Assembly: GCA_025361165.1 (NCBI GenBank)
Contig: JANYAU010000132.1
Coordinates: forward strand, 1-40,411
Origin: Betaproteobacteria bacterium
Lineage (GTDB): Bacteria; Pseudomonadota; Gammaproteobacteria; Burkholderiales; Thiobacteraceae
Length of the DNA stretch: 40,411 nucleotides
Reading direction: 5' to 3'
Made by a program: the position numbers and the translations under genes. This document shows positions 27,099 to 35,688 of this stretch, piece by piece. Numbering within the stretch: position 1 is the first letter of the stretch; each line of letters begins with the position of its first letter. The notes beneath the pieces are model-generated. The model was given only the letters and a program-made list of their open reading frames with translations, was not told the DNA's origin and did not search any database.

Positions 27099-29233
27099 AA
27101 CCTGCGCTGCGCCTGCGCTTCGGTATCCGCGCCAAACTCTTGCTGGTCGCGCTCACGCTGCTCGCCGTGCCTTGGGTCGGGCTGTCCTTCGTGCAGGAAA
27201 TGGAACGCTTTCTGCGCCAGGGCCTGGAGCAATCGGTCGCGGCCACGGCGCAAGCGGTGGCGACCGCCCTGCACGACAGACCGCAGTTATTCGAGCCGCA
27301 ACCCGGCCATGCCTCGCCTTGGAACGAACCGGGCGATTTGTATTTGTTCGCCTTGCTGGCGCCGATCGACGTCGATGCCACGGCGAACGGTTGGCCGGCC
27401 TCGATCGTTGCGCACACTTATACTCCGCCGCTCGGCACCGAACCTGCCAGTGCAGCCGCCCTCAAGCTGCGCATCGGCCAATACGGGACCTATGTCTATG
27501 CCTTGCTCGAGGTCACCGATGCGCAAGTGAATTACCGTGGGCCGCAGCAAGCCTTCATCGCGCAAGCCGATCATATCGAGTTCGCGCTCACTACCCCCGA
27601 GGGCGAATTCAAGCGCTTCGCGGTCAGCCCGCTGCGCCCCGGCAGCGGCGTCGCGTATAAGCTGCAATACCAAGACGGCCAACTCATGCTGGCGCAACCT
27701 GAGCCGCGCATCAGCGCAGTGTGGCGCGAAACCGCGCGCGGCTACAACGTGGAATTGGCCATACCGCTCTCGCTGCTGGGCGAGAAGCTCGCCTTCGGCG
27801 TCGCCGATGTCGCGCAGCCGGAAAGCGGCGTCAGTACCTGGGCGGCGACTTCTCCGCTCGATCAGCGTGAAGGCATGGGGCGTTTGATCGTGCCCTCGCC
27901 CGAAATTCAGCAAGTCGTCCAAGGCTTGGGGCGCGCCACCAGCCGGATTCGCGTGGTGGATAAGAGTCAGCGCGTCATCGCCGAAGTAGGCAGCCTGAAA
28001 CGCGCGCGGCAAGCCTTGGCGCCGTCTGCGCGGCCCACGCTCATCGAGCGTATCGAAGCACATACGCTGCGCCCGCTGTATGCGCGCATCCTCAAACAAC
28101 CTACCGACGACTTTACCGACGACAGCGCGCGCACCACACGCATCGAAACCCAAGAGTTGGAAAGCGCGCTGCACGGCGTACCGCAAACCACGCGGCGCGC
28201 AACGATGGATAAGCATGCGGTCATCGTGTCCAGCGCCTATCCGATTTGGGTCAAGGATCAAGTCATCGGCGCGGCGGTGGTGGAAGAAACCACCAACGCC
28301 ATGCTGACGATCCGCAATCAAGCGCTGGAAAAACTTTTTACCAGCGTGTTGGCGGTATTTTTTATCGTCACCTTGGTGTTGCTGCTGTTCGCTTCGCGCT
28401 TATCCTACCGGATACGCAAATTGCGCGACGAAGCCGAAGCCGCGATCGATGCCAAAGGCCGTATTGTTGGCGGTCTCAAGCAGAGTGCGCGCGTAAATGA
28501 TGAACTCGGTGATTTATCGCGTGGCTTTTCCAGCGTGCTGGAGCGGCTCGGTCAATACAACCATTACCTGGAAAATATGGCCTCGCGCTTATCGCACGAA
28601 CTGCGCACGCCGATTGCTGTCGTGCGTTCCTCACTCGATAACCTGGCGCAACAAGCGGTGCCCAACGAAGCCAAAGTGTATATGGCGCGGGCGCAAGAAG
28701 GCGTGCAGCGGCTAACTACCATTCTCACCCGTATGACCGAGGCACGGCAATTGGAGCAGGTGCTGCAAAGCGCGGAACGCGAGCGCTTCGATCTCACGCA
28801 AGTGGTCGCCGGTTGTGTCGATGGCTATCGCAGTGCCTACCCGGGTGCGACGTTCAATTTGCGTATTCCTTCCGAGCCGATTGTGCTCCATGGCGTGCCC
28901 GATCTCATCGCGCAGATGCTGGATAAGCTGGTTTCTAACGCTGTGGATTTTCATCGCGCGGACAGCTCGATCGACATCGCCGTGGCGCGCGATGCGCAGC
29001 ACGCGGTGCTGACGGTCTCAAACGAAGGGCCGCCGCTACCGGCGGAAATGGCGGAGCAACTATTCCAATCCATGGTGTCGATGCGGCCGCACAATACCGG
29101 CAGCGAACCGCATCTGGGTTTTGGGCTCTACATCGTGCGCTTGATTGCCGAATACCATGGCGGCGAAGTGCGCGCAGAAAATCGCAAAGATGGTGCTGGA
29201 GTGATTGTCACGGTAAGCCTGCCTCTGATTTGA
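27095..29233 (+). CDS. Large-sensor histidine kinase of the dedicated-sortase-system (PdsS-like) type
   Basis: 712 residues. TM1 at about 12-30, a very large extracytoplasmic region of about 380 residues (including RGPQQAFIAQADHIEFALT and YNVELAIPLSLLG, reminiscent of a carbohydrate-binding-like beta domain), TM2 around FTSVLAVFFIVTLVLLLF, a HAMP-like linker, H-box LSHELRTPI with phospho-His 501, N-box LVSNAVDFH, G1 LTVSNEGPPLP and GFGLYIVRLIAEYHGG. Size and layout fit TIGR03785-like kinases. It is coupled to the regulator by an ATGA overlap. The ligand is unknown; the large sensor suggests envelope or extracellular sensing. Confidence 0.82.
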   Translation: MKPALRLRFGIRAKLLLVALTLLAVPWVGLSFVQEMERFLRQGLEQSVAATAQAVATALHDRPQLFEPQPGHASPWNEPGDLYLFALLAPIDVDATANGWPASIVAHTYTPPLGTEPASAAALKLRIGQYGTYVYALLEVTDAQVNYRGPQQAFIAQADHIEFALTTPEGEFKRFAVSPLRPGSGVAYKLQYQDGQLMLAQPEPRISAVWRETARGYNVELAIPLSLLGEKLAFGVADVAQPESGVSTWAATSPLDQREGMGRLIVPSPEIQQVVQGLGRATSRIRVVDKSQRVIAEVGSLKRARQALAPSARPTLIERIEAHTLRPLYARILKQPTDDFTDDSARTTRIETQELESALHGVPQTTRRATMDKHAVIVSSAYPIWVKDQVIGAAVVEETTNAMLTIRNQALEKLFTSVLAVFFIVTLVLLLFASRLSYRIRKLRDEAEAAIDAKGRIVGGLKQSARVNDELGDLSRGFSSVLERLGQYNHYLENMASRLSHELRTPIAVVRSSLDNLAQQAVPNEAKVYMARAQEGVQRLTTILTRMTEARQLEQVLQSAERERFDLTQVVAGCVDGYRSAYPGATFNLRIPSEPIVLHGVPDLIAQMLDKLVSNAVDFHRADSSIDIAVARDAQHAVLTVSNEGPPLPAEMAEQLFQSMVSMRPHNTGSEPHLGFGLYIVRLIAEYHGGEVRAENRKDGAGVIVTVSLPLI

Positions 29234-29254
29234 GTGCATCCGGCCCCATAGCGC

Positions 29255-29275
29255 GGGCGAGGCGTGCCTCGTCCC
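29255..29275. repeat. GC-rich hairpin GGGCGAGGC-gt-GCCTCGTCCC (REP-like or terminator)
   Basis: Near-perfect stem (one bulged T) in the 99-bp gap between the kinase and HDOD genes. No T-run follows on either strand, so it is not a classic terminator. Short GAGGC/GCCTC hairpins of this kind are often dispersed extragenic repeats, but I see only this copy in the window. Confidence 0.4.
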
Positions 29276-29332
29276 TACCTGGCAACCGCTATAAAGTCAG
29301 CCAGTTATCCGCCGCTAATCTAAACTGAAACC

Positions 29333-30229
29333 ATGATTACGCAGCCACTCAAAGATGTCGCCGCCTGGGTCTCGTACTTCGACCAGGCGGATATTCCGGT
29401 GCTTGCCCGCACTCAGCACGAACTCGTCCGCTTTAAACAGAACGAAGACAATCTAAACGGCCGCGAACTGGCGGATGCGATCATGCACGATCCGCTGATG
29501 ACGCTGAAGGTGCTGCGTTATCTACATTTCCACCACAGCAAGCGCCAAGCGATGGAGATCACCACCATCGCGCGCGCGCTGATCATGCTCGGCACCACCC
29601 CCTTCTTTCGCCACTTCGCGCGCTTGCCAACCGTGGAAACGACCCTTAAGAGTCACCCGGAGGCATTAAGCAATGTGATGCGCAGCATGAGCCGCGCGCG
29701 GCATGCTGCGCTCTATGCTCAAGACTGGGCAGTGCTGCGCAACGATATCGAATCCGATGAAGTCGTGCTCGCCGCATTATTACGCGATTTGGCGGAAATA
29801 CTGATGGGTTGTTTCGCGCCGCAGTTGATGCTGGAAATCCGCGAGCTGATGCGCGTCAATCATGGCTTGCGCAGTGCGGAAGCACAGCAGCGCGTATTGG
29901 GTTTCCGTGGGCTTGAATTGCAGCTCGCGCTGGCTGAACACTGGCATCTGCCGAAATTATTGCAACTGCTGATGGGCGAAGAAAATGCCAAGCAGCCGCG
30001 CGCGAAGAATGTGTCGCTTGCCTGCCGCTTGGCGCGGCATTCCGCGAATAACTGGTTCGACGCCGGATTGCCGGACGATTACACCGACATCGCGCTGTTT
30101 CTCAATCTGCGCGAAGAAGACGTGCGCCAACGCATTCAGCGCATCACTTTGCAAGCAGCGGGCAGCTGGACATGGTACGGCGTCGCGCCCGCGGCGGCAT
30201 GGCTGCCCTTGCTCCCGCCCCGCGCGTAA
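29333..30229 (+). CDS. HDOD-domain signalling protein
   Basis: 298 residues. The N-terminal two thirds is an HDOD domain: LARTQHELVRFKQNEDNLNG, LADAIMHDPLMTLKVLRYLH, MEITTIARALIMLGTTPFFR and HAALYAQDWAVLRNDI. HDOD domains are HD-related but usually lack catalytic metal ligands and act in signalling or c-di-GMP-linked control. The C-terminus continues with helices and DVRQRIQRITLQAAGSW. No partner domain is fused. It has its own upstream gap (29234-29332) and a following terminator, so it appears monocistronic. The specific role is unknown. Confidence 0.85.
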   Translation: MITQPLKDVAAWVSYFDQADIPVLARTQHELVRFKQNEDNLNGRELADAIMHDPLMTLKVLRYLHFHHSKRQAMEITTIARALIMLGTTPFFRHFARLPTVETTLKSHPEALSNVMRSMSRARHAALYAQDWAVLRNDIESDEVVLAALLRDLAEILMGCFAPQLMLEIRELMRVNHGLRSAEAQQRVLGFRGLELQLALAEHWHLPKLLQLLMGEENAKQPRAKNVSLACRLARHSANNWFDAGLPDDYTDIALFLNLREEDVRQRIQRITLQAAGSWTWYGVAPAAAWLPLLPPRA

Positions 30230-30254
30230 ACGCCGGCCTGCCCGGCACCCATCG

Positions 30255-30283
30255 CAAAACGTGCTCTCGGGCGCGGTTTTTTT
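30255..30283 (+). terminator. Rho-independent terminator after the HDOD gene
   Basis: AAAACGTGC and GCGCGGTTTT pair around a TCTCGG loop with one bulged G, followed by a run of seven T residues. A smaller GCCGG-cctgc-CCGGC stem (30232-30246) precedes it. It lies between convergent genes and could also act weakly on cytochrome b561 transcripts from the other side. Confidence 0.6.
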
Positions 30284-30299
30284 ATGCTTTACAACGACG

Positions 30300-30983
30300 C
30301 TAAAGCTTAGTCACGATCCAATAAACCACCCCACCCGCAGCCAACGCTAACACCAGCGCCAGCCACACACTGGCCTGTCTCAGGGCAGGGGTTCCCTGAG
30401 GTACGACTTTATCGCCAGTAAGCATAGGGGTGAGTAGATTCTCGCGATGAACCACACGATAAAACACAATGGCTGAGATATGCATCACTACCAGAGCCAA
30501 CAATACATAGAATGCACTACTATGTATCTCGCTGATCAAATCGCTAGTGGCCTTACTCACCAAGTGATAGAGCGGCCCCTCCGTTGTGAGATCGTCGTTG
30601 GCGAAGAGTCCGGTGGTTGTCTGGAGCGCCAGCGCGAACAACATCGCTAGCACACTCCATCCGCCCAGTGCATTATGACCAAGCGCCGTCGATTGATATC
30701 CCGCTTTAAAAAACGCACGCGCGTGCGCCATCACGGTTCTAGGGCCGCGCACAAAATGCGCAAAACGCGTAGTCTCGCTCCCCACCACGCCCCACAGCAC
30801 ACGAAATATCACCAAGCTCAATATCGCATAACCCGACCACAGGTGATACTGCATCGCGGTACCGCCGATTTCGGCGCTGACCCAACTGAAGATGAACAGC
30901 ACCACGATGCTCCAATGAAACACGCGTGTGGGTAAATCCCACACACGAATTTTTTTGCCGCCTAACTCAGTTTGCGTTTTCAT
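30300..30983 (-). CDS. Cytochrome b561-type membrane protein
   Basis: 227 residues, four main membrane helices plus a C-terminal one (QASVWLALVLALAAGGVVYWI). Candidate haem ligands are H23 in TRVFHWSIV, H47 in MQYHLWSGY, H154 in SEIHSSAFY and H168 in VVMHISAIV. The opening VWDLPTRVFHW is the signature of the Ni/Fe-hydrogenase/b561 family (COG3658). The role is membrane electron transfer, often with a periplasmic c-type cytochrome; no such partner is next to it. The start lies 2 nt after the exonuclease III stop, implying co-transcription. Confidence 0.88.
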   Translation of the reverse strand: MKTQTELGGKKIRVWDLPTRVFHWSIVVLFIFSWVSAEIGGTAMQYHLWSGYAILSLVIFRVLWGVVGSETTRFAHFVRGPRTVMAHARAFFKAGYQSTALGHNALGGWSVLAMLFALALQTTTGLFANDDLTTEGPLYHLVSKATSDLISEIHSSAFYVLLALVVMHISAIVFYRVVHRENLLTPMLTGDKVVPQGTPALRQASVWLALVLALAAGGVVYWIVTKL

Positions 30984-30985
30984 TT

Positions 30986-31759
30986 TTATACTTTCAAATT
31001 CAATTCAGTTATCACCGGCGCATGGTCAGAGGGGCGCTCTGCCTTGCGCGCTTCTTTGTCGATATGCGCCGCTTTGCACGCCGACGCCAGCGCTGCGGAC
31101 AGCAGGATATGGTCAATGCGCAACCCCATGTTGCGGCGAAATGCATGCATGCGGTAATCCCACCACGAAAACATTTTTTCCGGCTGTTCGAACAAGCGAA
31201 AGCTATCTTGGAGTCCAAGATTCAATAGCGCTTGAAACGCCGCGCGCTCGGGCTCCGAAAACAGCACTTGCCCTTCCCACGCTTTCGGGTCGTGCACATC
31301 ACGCGCTTCCGGCGCGATATTGTAATCGCCCAGCAACGCGAGATTGGGATAGGTTTTTAGTTCGACTTCGAGCCAAGCGGTCAGTTCTTTCAACCAGCCC
31401 AATTTGTATTGATATTTATCCGAATCCACGCTCTGACCGTTCGGCACATACACGTTGACGATGCGCACGCCGTTTACGGTCGCGGCCAGGACACGCTTTT
31501 GCGTATCCACGCAGCCCGGAATGCCATAGCTGATTTCTTGCAGCGGCTGCTTGCTCAAAATCGCTACGCCGTTATAGGTCTTCTGGCCGGAAAATGCACA
31601 CTGATAGCCCGCAGCAGTCAATTCCGCCAATTGGAAATTGACGTCCTCGGTTTTGGTCTCTTGCAGGCACAGCACATCAGGCTGGTAATGCGCGAGCCAT
31701 TCCAGCACTTGCGGCAAGCGCACCTTGAGCGAGTTGACGTTCCAAGTCGCGATCATCAT
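30986..31759 (-). CDS. xth: Exodeoxyribonuclease III (AP endonuclease)
   Basis: 257 residues, EEP superfamily. Catalytic motifs are complete: [16 protein letters not shown] (Asn), CLQETKTED (metal-binding Glu), VNVYVPNGQ (Tyr region), [17 protein letters not shown] (Asp/Asn), [10 protein letters not shown] and SDHAPV (catalytic His pair). It repairs abasic sites and trims 3' ends. MM at the start leaves the first residue ambiguous by one codon. It overlaps no neighbour and lies between a DUF4124 gene and cytochrome b561. Confidence 0.94.
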   Translation of the reverse strand: MMIATWNVNSLKVRLPQVLEWLAHYQPDVLCLQETKTEDVNFQLAELTAAGYQCAFSGQKTYNGVAILSKQPLQEISYGIPGCVDTQKRVLAATVNGVRIVNVYVPNGQSVDSDKYQYKLGWLKELTAWLEVELKTYPNLALLGDYNIAPEARDVHDPKAWEGQVLFSEPERAAFQALLNLGLQDSFRLFEQPEKMFSWWDYRMHAFRRNMGLRIDHILLSAALASACKAAHIDKEARKAERPSDHAPVITELNLKV

Positions 31760-31831
31760 TTAATGGGATTTACTCTTCAAGAAAGGAGCGCGCATCGAGC
31801 CTGCGCTACCCCGAATACTAATCAAAAAAAA

Positions 31832-32422
31832 TTAATAGCCCTTGCGTGCGCCGCTGTCTTCTTGCTTCGCGGGCGGCGGGCTGGGTTGCGCGCCACTCGC
31901 GGGCGACGTGGCAGGCGGTTTGCCCGGCTCAGCCGGTTTGGGTTGTTGGCTAGGCGTAAAAGGATTGGTCTTGGGGTAACCCGCCTGGTCCAATGCGCTA
32001 GCCCATTCGGATTCGGTGAAGCCTTTTAAAGTAATGCTATTTCCTATCAACAATAGCGGGATAAGATTTTCTTTTGAAACTTTCTTAAACAAGTCCGCAT
32101 CGGCCGGATTCTTACCGGGCAGGCGCTCGGCGTAAGGAATGCCGCGCTTGGCCAGATACGCTTTCGCCTGCGTGCAGGCCTCACCACAATCGCCGGTATA
32201 GAGCGTTACCGGGAAGCTCTTCACTGCCTGTTGCGTACTATAGGGCAGCTTGTCGCCCTGGATAATATTGCCGCCGAATTTTTTCTCTTCGACTTTTTTC
32301 GCGCTGGGCGGCGGTGGCTGATCGGTGTAATGCACGCGGCCTTCCTGATCTACCCAGCGGTACATCTCCGCCTGAGCGCTGAACGCAACACATAGCAATG
32401 CAAGAGGTATCAGTTTTTTCAT
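31832..32422 (-). CDS. Exported DUF4124 and glutaredoxin-like protein
   Basis: 196 residues from ATG 32422 (MKKLIPLALLCVAFSAQA is a signal peptide; a start six codons earlier would disrupt it). The DUF4124 domain, MYRWVDQEGRVHYTDQPPP, is followed by a glutaredoxin-like fold with VTLYTGDCGEACTQAKAYL (CX3C) and IPLLLIGNSITLKGFTESEW. The last about 50 residues are Pro/Ala/Gln rich and disordered. The combination is common in betaproteobacteria; it is thought to be a periplasmic redox protein of unknown substrate. The start is 1 nt after the stop of the SH3 gene. Confidence 0.85.
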   Translation of the reverse strand: MKKLIPLALLCVAFSAQAEMYRWVDQEGRVHYTDQPPPPSAKKVEEKKFGGNIIQGDKLPYSTQQAVKSFPVTLYTGDCGEACTQAKAYLAKRGIPYAERLPGKNPADADLFKKVSKENLIPLLLIGNSITLKGFTESEWASALDQAGYPKTNPFTPSQQPKPAEPGKPPATSPASGAQPSPPPAKQEDSGARKGY

Positions 32423-32423
32423 A

Positions 32424-32897
32424 TTAAATGCGCAGTCCATGAAGTCTTTTCCGATAATAAGCTTGCAAACCGCTCATGCCAAGCAGTATACCCAACACCA
32501 GCCCGCCCAGCCCCGCGCTCACCGTGATCCACAGCGGTAGCCCGACTTGCTGGCTGCGGCTTTGCTTGAGTTCCGCTTGCGCCGCAGCGACTTGCGCTTG
32601 CAGCGCCTGAATCGTCGGATCGGGTTGGGCCTGCGGTTTGGGAGGGGAAGTAGGTGTGATTTTAATCATCCGCAACGGCAACCAGCCCACATCGCCCTCG
32701 GCCGTTTTCACTTGCGCATATGTGCGCTCTTCGTGCAGCACCGCAAGCTCGGTGCCCGGCTCCAAAGCCTTGATTACCCGGTAGGTATCGGTCTTTCCGC
32801 TGCGTAAATTAACGCGCGTACCGTTTACCACGGTGGCAGTATCAGCCCACCCGGGCAAAGCCCAGAACAGCATAAAAATTAAGGGGGAAATCCTCAT
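32424..32897 (-). CDS. SH3-domain membrane protein (YgiM/TIGR04211-like)
   Basis: 157 residues: signal peptide (ISPLIFMLFWALPGWA), bacterial SH3 domain (TVVNGTRVNLRSGKTDTYRVI, GDVGWLPLRMIKI), a Pro-rich then Gln/Ala coiled-coil segment (IQALQAQVAAAQAELKQ) and a C-terminal membrane helix (LPLWITVSAGLGGLVLGILLG) with a basic tail. This order matches the TIGR04211/YgiM family, probably displaying the SH3 domain to the periplasm. Function is unknown; SH3b domains often bind peptidoglycan peptides. An inverted repeat sits just upstream (32909-32944). Confidence 0.85.
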   Translation of the reverse strand: MRISPLIFMLFWALPGWADTATVVNGTRVNLRSGKTDTYRVIKALEPGTELAVLHEERTYAQVKTAEGDVGWLPLRMIKITPTSPPKPQAQPDPTIQALQAQVAAAQAELKQSRSQQVGLPLWITVSAGLGGLVLGILLGMSGLQAYYRKRLHGLRI

Positions 32898-32908
32898 TGG
32901 CTCAGTTC

Positions 32909-32944
32909 GTTACGTGAGTTTATTTATGTAATATCACACGTAAC
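32909..32944. promoter_or_regulatory. 8-bp inverted repeat GTTACGTG-n20-CACGTAAC upstream of the SH3 gene
   Basis: The arms are perfect and 28 bp centre to centre, with an AT-rich interior holding possible -10 elements on the minus strand. It fills the 66-bp gap between prlC's stop and the SH3 gene's start. The spacing fits a dimeric regulator flanking a promoter; no T-run makes it a terminator. The regulator is unknown. Confidence 0.45.
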
Positions 32945-32963
32945 TAGCCAAATCAAGAATTTT

Positions 32964-34988
32964 TCATGCTTCTACCATACCGGAGTGCCGCAGCAGCGCG
33001 TCAATCGCCGGCTCGCGCCCGCGGAAAGCGACGAAGGATTCCAGCGCCGGGCGGCTACCGCCTCGGCCTAAGATCTCGCTCCAAAAACGATGCCCGACTT
33101 CCGCATTCAACACACCGTTTTCTTCGAACAAACTGTAGGCGTCGGCAGATAATACTTCGGCCCATTTGTAGCTGTAATAGCCCGCGGCATAACCGCCGGC
33201 GAAAATGTGCGAGAAGTTGTTGGGGAAACGGTTATATGCGGGTGGGCGTAGCACCGCCACTTGATCGCGCACGCGTTGCAGCAAATCGAGCGGGTTGTGC
33301 GCGGGATCGAAATCGTCATGCAGATGCATATCGAACAATGAAAATTCTATTTGGCGCATAGTCTGCATCCCGCTCTGGAAATTTTTAGCCAGCAGCATTT
33401 TGTCGAACAGTGCACGCGGCAAGGTCTCGCCGCTGTCGACATGCTTAGTCATATGGCGCACCACATCCCATTCCCAGCAGAAGTTTTCCATGAATTGCGA
33501 GGGCAATTCCACCGCATCCCATTCCACGCCGTTAATGCCGGAGACGCCCAAATCCTCGATCTTGGTCAGCAGGTGATGCAAGCCGTGGCCGAACTCGTGG
33601 AACAGCGTGATCACCTCATCGTGGGTAAACAGCGCAGGCCTGCCGCCCACCGGCGCGGAGAAATTGCAGGTGAGATAAGCCACCGGTGTCTGAATCGATT
33701 CCTGCTTGCGGCGCCGGGTAATGGCGTCGTCCATCCACGCCCCGCCCCGCTTGTTTCTGCGCGCGTACAGATCGAGATAAAACTGACCTACCAGTTGGCC
33801 GGTATGATCAGTGAGGGCGAAGAAGCGTACATCCGGGTGCCACAGGGGTGCATGGGTTTCGTGGATTTTCAAACCGTAAATCGTCTCCACCACTTTGAAC
33901 ATGCCGGGCAATACCGATGTCTCAGGGAAATATTGCTTCACCTCTTCGTCGGAGAAACCATAGCGCGCTTCGCGCAGCTTCTCCGAGTAGTAGCCGATGT
34001 CCCAGGCTTCGAGTTCCCGCAGGCCAAATTTTTCCGCGGCGAACGCGCGCACTTCGGCCACATCTTTCTCGGCGAAGGGTTTGGCGCGCTGCCCCAAGGC
34101 ATGCAGAAACGCCTTTACCTCGCTCGGGGTCTGCGCCATTTTGGTCGCCAGCGACACTTCAGCGTAGCTCTTGAAACCGAGCAAATGCGCGGCCTCTTGA
34201 CGTAAGCCGAGAATCTGTTTGATTAAGGGCGTGTTGTCCCACTCCGGCTTGCCGAATTCGGAAGCACGCGTGGTATAGGCGCGATAAATCTCTTCGCGCA
34301 AAGGGCGATGATCCGCGTATTGCATCACCGGCATGTAAGACGGGCCGTGCAGCGTGAATTTCCAACCGGGTTTGCCATCGGCGGTAGCCGCTTCTTGCGC
34401 CGCTTGCAACACATCGGCAGGCAGGCCCGCGACTTCTTCTGCGCGCTCCACATATTTCGCATAATCGTTGGTGGTATCGAGCAAATTTTCCTCGAACTTG
34501 GCCGCAGCCGACGCGAGCTCTTCCTGGATGGCTTTGAAGCGTTCTTTCTGCTCCTCCGCCAGCTCCGCGCCGCCCAAACGAAAATCGCGCAACTCGTTAT
34601 CGACAATTTTTTTCTGCGCCGCGGATAGTTGCGCAAACTCAGCCGACGCCTTGAGCACTTTGAATTTGTCGTACAGCTTCAGATTTTGCGACAGCGCAGC
34701 GTAGAACTCGGTGATCTTAGGCAAGTTGGCGTTGTACACCTCGCGCAGTTCGGGGCTATTCACCACCGCATTCAAGTGCGACACCTGCGACCAGGCGCGC
34801 GATAAGTGCTCGTTGGCATCCTCCAGCGGCGCGACGAAAGCAGCCCAACTAGACGCGCCCGCATCGGCGCTCAACTTTTCCACCAGGGTGCGATTCGCGA
34901 TCAGCAAAGCTTCGATAGCGGGGGTGACATGTTCTGCTTTGACCTCGGCAAACCGTGGCAAGCCGGCATAATCCAATAAGGGGTTCAT
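32964..34988 (-). CDS. prlC: Oligopeptidase A (M3 metallopeptidase)
   Basis: 674 residues (E. coli PrlC 680). Cytoplasmic thimet-type peptidase degrading signal peptides and other oligopeptides. The zinc site is H464-E-F-G-H468 in LFHEFGHGLHHLL, with the third ligand in GINGVEWDAVELPSQFMENF. The N-terminal start NPLLDYAGLPRFAEVKAEHV and internal NFSAPVGGRPALFTHDEV are family-typical. GAAAGAAG precedes the ATG. On the minus strand a perfect TATAAT at 35022-35017 overlaps the -10 of the divergent carbonic-anhydrase gene. Confidence 0.95.
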   Translation of the reverse strand: MNPLLDYAGLPRFAEVKAEHVTPAIEALLIANRTLVEKLSADAGASSWAAFVAPLEDANEHLSRAWSQVSHLNAVVNSPELREVYNANLPKITEFYAALSQNLKLYDKFKVLKASAEFAQLSAAQKKIVDNELRDFRLGGAELAEEQKERFKAIQEELASAAAKFEENLLDTTNDYAKYVERAEEVAGLPADVLQAAQEAATADGKPGWKFTLHGPSYMPVMQYADHRPLREEIYRAYTTRASEFGKPEWDNTPLIKQILGLRQEAAHLLGFKSYAEVSLATKMAQTPSEVKAFLHALGQRAKPFAEKDVAEVRAFAAEKFGLRELEAWDIGYYSEKLREARYGFSDEEVKQYFPETSVLPGMFKVVETIYGLKIHETHAPLWHPDVRFFALTDHTGQLVGQFYLDLYARRNKRGGAWMDDAITRRRKQESIQTPVAYLTCNFSAPVGGRPALFTHDEVITLFHEFGHGLHHLLTKIEDLGVSGINGVEWDAVELPSQFMENFCWEWDVVRHMTKHVDSGETLPRALFDKMLLAKNFQSGMQTMRQIEFSLFDMHLHDDFDPAHNPLDLLQRVRDQVAVLRPPAYNRFPNNFSHIFAGGYAAGYYSYKWAEVLSADAYSLFEENGVLNAEVGHRFWSEILGRGGSRPALESFVAFRGREPAIDALLRHSGMVEA

Positions 34989-35016
34989 GGTCTTCTTTCG
35001 GGGAAATCAATGCGCC

Positions 35017-35024
35017 ATTATACT
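35017..35024. promoter_or_regulatory. Overlapping divergent -10 boxes of prlC and the carbonic-anhydrase gene
   Basis: Minus-strand TATAAT (35022-35017) and plus-strand TATACT (35019-35024) share four base pairs. Neither has a good -35. Predicted starts fall near 35010 (minus) and 35031 (plus), giving leaders of about 22 and 27 nt. Polymerase could occupy only one at a time. Confidence 0.4.
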
Positions 35025-35057
35025 AGCCACACCTCGCTAAACTCGAAACCGGACACA

Positions 35058-35582
35058 ATGAATATCATCCCGCATCACGGCATCCCACCCACCATCCACG
35101 CCAGCACGTACGTCCACCCCAGCGCGCAAATCATCGGCGAGGTGTGCTTAGGCGCGGATGCGTCGGTGTGGTGCAACGCCGTGATCCGCGGCGACGTAAA
35201 CGCGATCACTATCGGCACCGGCACCAATATTCAAGACCTATCCGTGCTGCATGTCTCGCACAAAAGCGAATGGGATAGGCTCGGCGCGCCGCTCATCATC
35301 GGTGACCGCGTCACCGTCGGTCACAGCGTGATCCTGCACGGCTGCACCATCGGCGACGAATGCCTGATCGGTATGGGTTCGATCGTGATGGATAAAGCCG
35401 TGCTCGAACCGCGCGTGCTGCTGGGCGCGGGCAGCCTGGTGCCGGAAGGAAAAACGCTGCAAAGCGGCTATCTCTACCTTGGCCGCCCAGCGAAGCAACT
35501 GCGGCTGCTTACCGCTGAAGAGTTAGCCTACTTCGACTACTCGGCCAAGCACTATATCGAATTGGCCAGGAGCTACACGTAG
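35058..35582 (+). CDS. Gamma-class carbonic anhydrase-like hexapeptide protein (YrdA/PaaY-like)
   Basis: 174 residues from ATG 35058; an in-frame ATG at 35010 lies upstream of the predicted -10 and adds 16 residues outside the family start. Left-handed beta-helix repeats are evident: SVWCNAVIRGDVNAITIG, TNIQDLSVLHV, IIGDRVTVGHSVILHGCTIG. Candidate zinc histidines are in VLHVSH and GHSVILH. C-terminal helix LTAEELAYFDYSAKHYIELA. The family hydrates CO2 or is inactive (YrdA); activity here is not proven. It is often beside prlC in proteobacteria. Confidence 0.9.
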   Translation: MNIIPHHGIPPTIHASTYVHPSAQIIGEVCLGADASVWCNAVIRGDVNAITIGTGTNIQDLSVLHVSHKSEWDRLGAPLIIGDRVTVGHSVILHGCTIGDECLIGMGSIVMDKAVLEPRVLLGAGSLVPEGKTLQSGYLYLGRPAKQLRLLTAEELAYFDYSAKHYIELARSYT

Positions 35583-35613
35583 CATAAAAATTTACCCGCA
35601 ATTGCAGAGAGCG

Positions 35614-35688
35614 GCGGCTTGATGTTGTATGCGCCAGCATCACGCATTATGTGCCACCCCTTAGCCTAAGAAAAATCGCGGCTTGATG
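35614..35688. repeat. Direct repeat GCGGCTTGATG in the gap before the RR-TPR gene
   Basis: Two exact 11-bp copies at 35614-35624 and 35678-35688, 64 bp apart, lie in the 221-bp gap 35583-35803. The rest of the gap has no ORF of note and only poor promoter matches. Possible regulator half-sites or chance. Confidence 0.3.

Noticed and set aside
27287..28321. 344-codon minus-strand open frame inside the large kinase gene
   Set aside because: It is a mirror frame of the kinase sensor region (GC-rich third positions keep the complement open); no domain and no good ribosome-binding site.
31409..32029. 206-codon plus-strand open frame across xth and the DUF4124 gene
   Set aside because: Spans two real genes on the other strand and their gap; no domain recognised.
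33351..34205. 284-codon plus-strand open frame opposite prlC
   Set aside because: Antisense shadow of an intact M3 peptidase; composition is that of a complement frame.
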